Assembly (NCBI RefSeq): GCF_032062135.1
Contig: NC_092859.1
Span: 44,961,011-45,025,010 of the forward strand
Direction of reading: 5' to 3'
DNA: 64,000 nucleotides
From: Pyxicephalus adspersus
Taxonomy: Eukaryota > Chordata > Amphibia > Anura > Pyxicephalidae
The position numbers and the translations under genes are program-made. This document shows, piece after piece, positions 61,037-64,000 of this stretch (position 1 is its first letter; every line of letters starts with the position of its first letter). The notes below the pieces were generated by a model, which was not told the origin of the DNA, did not search any database, and worked only from the letters and a program-made list of their open reading frames with translations.

Positions 61037-62957
61037 ACAGCCCATCAACTTAACTTCAATAAAAATTCCAATGTCTTAGTATCGGAAGCCATAACCAATG
61101 ATCTCTATGATGCTTATAACTTATGTAATCATTGAAGATCACAGGCATGTGTCCTCTATACTGTACAGTGCAAATTATAGAAGGACTGAAAGTAAACAGT
61201 GCAATGGTTACACTTGTGTGGACCCGGCAGCGTTATTTGCATTGGTAAAACATTCACACTATTTATTCATAATTCATCATATAATTCACAGTTTAAAATA
61301 ATAGTAATAACAAGGTGCAGCACTGTGGATAGTAAATTTGTTCCATTGCCTTAATTTTTCCTGATTAAATGAACTGCTTACACTGCACATTGGTTACAGT
61401 TGTGGCCTTTTATTTAGGTTTTGTTTCACTAAGATATATTTTTACCAACATATACAAAATGAATAAGTACTCCATTTCTGATTTACAGCAAATATTTATA
61501 TGCAATATGTTGTCAAATTAGGAGTTAACCCACTTTAGTTATTGGATACCAAATTTGTCTCAAAAGCTGCATTTTGTGTAGAAAAACAGCATCAGAGCTT
61601 TCAGAAAATAAAGATATTTGCATATTAGTCATATATCCCTATACAAGGCAGTGATAAACTGATTACAAAATGTACCAGTATGTCAGGAAATGATTCCATT
61701 TCCCAGATTAAAAGCACAGTATCGTATTCCTGGAAGAAGCACTAAATTAGGACATAACACTATGTTTTTTAGGACAGTCAAAACTATATGTGTGTTACTA
61801 CTGTGATATTAATACCTAATAGATTGTATAGTAGCATAATAAAGCTAATAAAATAGTCATACAATAATACCTGAGGATTATAAGGATGTAATACCCTATA
61901 AGATAACTATTTTACAAGATCCTAAGGAAATTTTTTAAGGGTAAATTCCTTGTATTATAAGTGTAATCACCTTCATACCAACAGTCAGAACAAAGAACAA
62001 AGTGTTTCTGCAAATGCATGTGCTTTATATATATAAAATACCCTTACTTGCTTTATCATATTTTTTCCAATGCACTTACTTGTCTCTGTTTTGTCACAAG
62101 CACTGCCATGTTTTTGTGCTCCTCTGGGTTCCCAAATTTCAGCCATCTTGGTTAGCCATGCCAGGATGAAATAACACGTTCATTCAGTCCTGGAAGTCCC
62201 AGGGGATGCTGGGGTATCAGGTATATCCTTAGGCATTAAACATAGGCAGGTAAGTATGTTTTTTACAGAAGGAACAGGGCCTCTCAACACAGTTTCCTCT
62301 GCTGATCATTACTCCACACATTTTGCTTTTGTTTAGTATGCATGGCCGCAGCATAAGACACTAGGATTGTAGGTGATTCACATTTTTGACTTGCATCTGT
62401 AGTCCTTAGCAATGATCCTCTTACTTGACTGTAGAGGAAATTGTATATTCCAAGTTTGAATTGTTTTGGTTGCCCCTAGCAAAAGCTTCAGCAACACAAC
62501 TTCCTTTGTTCCACAAAAACCATGACGATTTGGAGACAACTTTTAAGGCACAATCATTCTGTGCCACTCCACTGGCAATACATACTTAAGTTTTTTTTGG
62601 CACTACTGGCTACAAAACTTGCAAGGGCTTTCTTAGACATCCGCTGCACTTCCCCAGCCAGTGGTTTACTTTGAACTCATAGAAAAAAATCTCTTTCCTT
62701 AAATGTAAATGTGTCTTCCCATTACCAGTCTTTTTCTGGAAAGGACTCTCTCTGCCCATGGTCCCATTTCTTTACTTTTTTGCAGGGAATAATCTTGGAC
62801 TTTGTAGCCAACACAGGCTGATGTAACGCTGCTGCAAGGTATGCAGTGCAGGTAGGTTGAACTACTCATGGTTCATTAACCCTTTTTATGCTGGTGTGAC
62901 ATTCCCTTGCGGCAGTGTTACCAGCAGTGTTCCCTCATCCAAAAATTTACAGCATCT
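61037..62957. other. Unassigned sequence
   Basis: AT-rich; no gene recognised. About 62130-62240 resembles 41060-41160 loosely and may be an old repeat. Confidence 0.4.
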
Positions 62958-63493
62958 GTCTGCAGTAGGGATGAGCGAGAAGGCCTCTGCCAGTCTCGGG
63001 AAAACTTTCGTTGGGTTCGGAAAATTTTGGCAAACCGATTTCGCTGACCCATGAGAAGTTCCAGGAAATTAAAGGATGATTCCCACAGCTGCATTCATTG
63101 ATGAGCACAGCCGCTGGACTTACACTGACAGGAGGAGTACCGTGGCTGAGGAAAGGTAAACCCTGATGACAGCTCAAGCGTCATCAGGATTTTCATTTCC
63201 TCGGCCAATCACAGAGCACTAGAGGTGATGAATGGGGAGACTTGTCCTCATTTAACCTCTAGTCCCGGGGATCGCACACTGACAGGAGGGTTCTCACGGC
63301 TGTGCTCATGAATGAATGCAGCTGTGGGAATCATCATGGGGGACAGCTCCACTCCCCTGATTGCTTTTTTTGAATTTGAATTCGGTGGCCAAATTCACAA
63401 AGCCGTTCTCTCCTACATGTTCGGGAAGCGAAAAGGCCCAATTCGCCATGAGATTGAATTTATAAATTTCACTTGCTCATCACTAGTCTGCAT
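62958..63493. mobile_element. hAT-like non-autonomous element with 8-bp target duplication
   Basis: The element proper is 62966-63485. The left end taggGATGAGCgag and right end ttGCTCATCacta are inverted. The flanks gtctgcag (62958-62965) and gtctgcat (63486-63493) match in 7 of 8 positions; an 8-bp duplication and a TAG-type terminus are hallmarks of hAT. Inside are gaattcg-like words, two near-copies of a gctgtgctcat/gattcccacagctg segment, and the cactagaggt...acctctagt inverted pair (63217-63226 and 63255-63263) shared with the hairpin-rich repeat at 37382-38391. There is no transposase; the open frames over it are spurious. Confidence 0.75.
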
Positions 63494-63801
63494 ATGAAGG
63501 GTAAACTTTTGCTGCTTTCCCTTTATGGGCTTTGCAGTTTTCCACTGTGCAACGTTTGCTTTGTTGCTGACATTGACCTGCTGTTGGATGGAGTAGGGAA
63601 TGTGTAGTTGGCTTTCGCCCTGCACAAGCTGTTTTAATCAGTTCACCCGTTGCTAACAGTCCCCAAAAGACATGCATATTTTTATGGTTACTGTTATCTT
63701 ATGTCCACTTATGCAAGATAGTACCTTTTTACATGTGCTGTCTTTTAAGGATACTGCCCACATTTAAACAGCAAATGTGAGGGATTTACATCAAATATAC
63801 T
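63494..63801. other. Unassigned sequence
   Basis: Nothing recognised between the hAT-like element and the CpG-rich MITE. Confidence 0.5.
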
Positions 63802-63955
63802 GCCCCTGATTCATCAAGCAGAATCGGATGATCACTCGCGCATTCGTATTCGCGATCAGAAATCGTACGCCGTAGCGCTATTCAGCAACTGAAAAAGCGC
63901 GCGGCCGGAGCCGCGCATCTCCGGCAGCTTTTCACTGGCGAGCTTGCATTAAAAG
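63802..63955. mobile_element. CpG-rich MITE, truncated second copy
   Basis: It starts gcccctgattcatcaagcag and follows 55196-55345 with very few differences (for example gcgcattcgtattcgcgatc is shared). It stops after gcattaaaag where the first copy continues into its right half. The missing right end is a real truncation, because unrelated sequence follows inside the window. Confidence 0.85.
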
Positions 63956-64000
63956 TCACTGTTCCCCTAAAAAATCATTCTTTCTAATGGCACACATATT

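Noticed and set aside
63413..63677. Two overlapping minus-strand frames
   Set aside because: Mostly antisense of the hAT-like element end plus flank; no conserved motif.
1..64000. tRNA, rRNA, snRNA genes or endogenous retrovirus proteins
   Set aside because: No A/B-box pair with cloverleaf, no ribosomal segment and no retroviral gag, protease or polymerase motif could be read on either strand; by-eye scanning may miss decayed copies.

Overview
This is a non-coding, repeat-rich piece of a vertebrate nuclear genome. It is AT-rich (by eye, roughly two thirds A+T) and poor in CpG outside repeats. It has short spurious open frames on both strands, long poly-A/poly-T and (TA)n runs, and many decayed transposons. 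No ribosome binding sites, operons or long open frames occur, so it is not prokaryotic. The repeat mix (TTAA-flanked MITEs, palindromic 220-bp MITEs, hAT-like repeats, L2-type LINE tails and CR1-like LINEs) resembles what I recall from neobatrachian, ranoid-type frogs. The frog assignment is inference from memory, not a database result. No host protein-coding gene can be supported over the 64 kb, so the window is an intergenic desert or lies inside very large introns.

Region by region. 0-9 kb: the TTAA end of a piggyBac-like element (about 690-1086), two copies of a palindromic MITE (3131-3308, 5705-5925), a GC-rich TTAA-flanked MITE (4968-5280), and one unidentified codon-like open stretch (7285-7585). 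9.5-11.4 kb: a CR1-like LINE on the minus strand, split by a mariner transposase remnant. 13-14.4 kb: a TTAA-flanked MITE, a hAT-like repeat and (AT)30. 14.4-29.6 kb: largely unique sequence. 29.6-35 kb: a foldback structure with an L2 LINE tail inside one arm, more L2 tails and several (TA)n arrays. 37.2-38.4 kb: an L2 tail and a 1-kb hairpin-rich repeat.

42.9-44.5 kb holds the best protein relic: an intronless copy of a large animal multicopy protein family of unknown function, broken by six in-frame stops, three frame changes and an internal deletion. 52-58.6 kb carries further MITEs, including a complete piggyBac-like element (54727-55099), a strikingly CpG-rich element (55196-55446) with a partial sister at 63802-63955, and a Tc1-like transposase fossil (57881-58060). 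59.6-61.0 kb is a fairly well preserved L2-type LINE reverse transcriptase on the minus strand, with an exact 75-bp in-frame tandem duplication. 62966-63485 is a hAT-like element with a near-perfect 8-bp target duplication.

The genes do not form a pathway. The window records waves of transposon insertion, nesting and decay. I found no CRISPR, phage or operon-type system and no clear new molecular system. The most unusual items are the broken multicopy gene, the in-frame duplication inside a reverse transcriptase, the hairpin array and the foldback structure.
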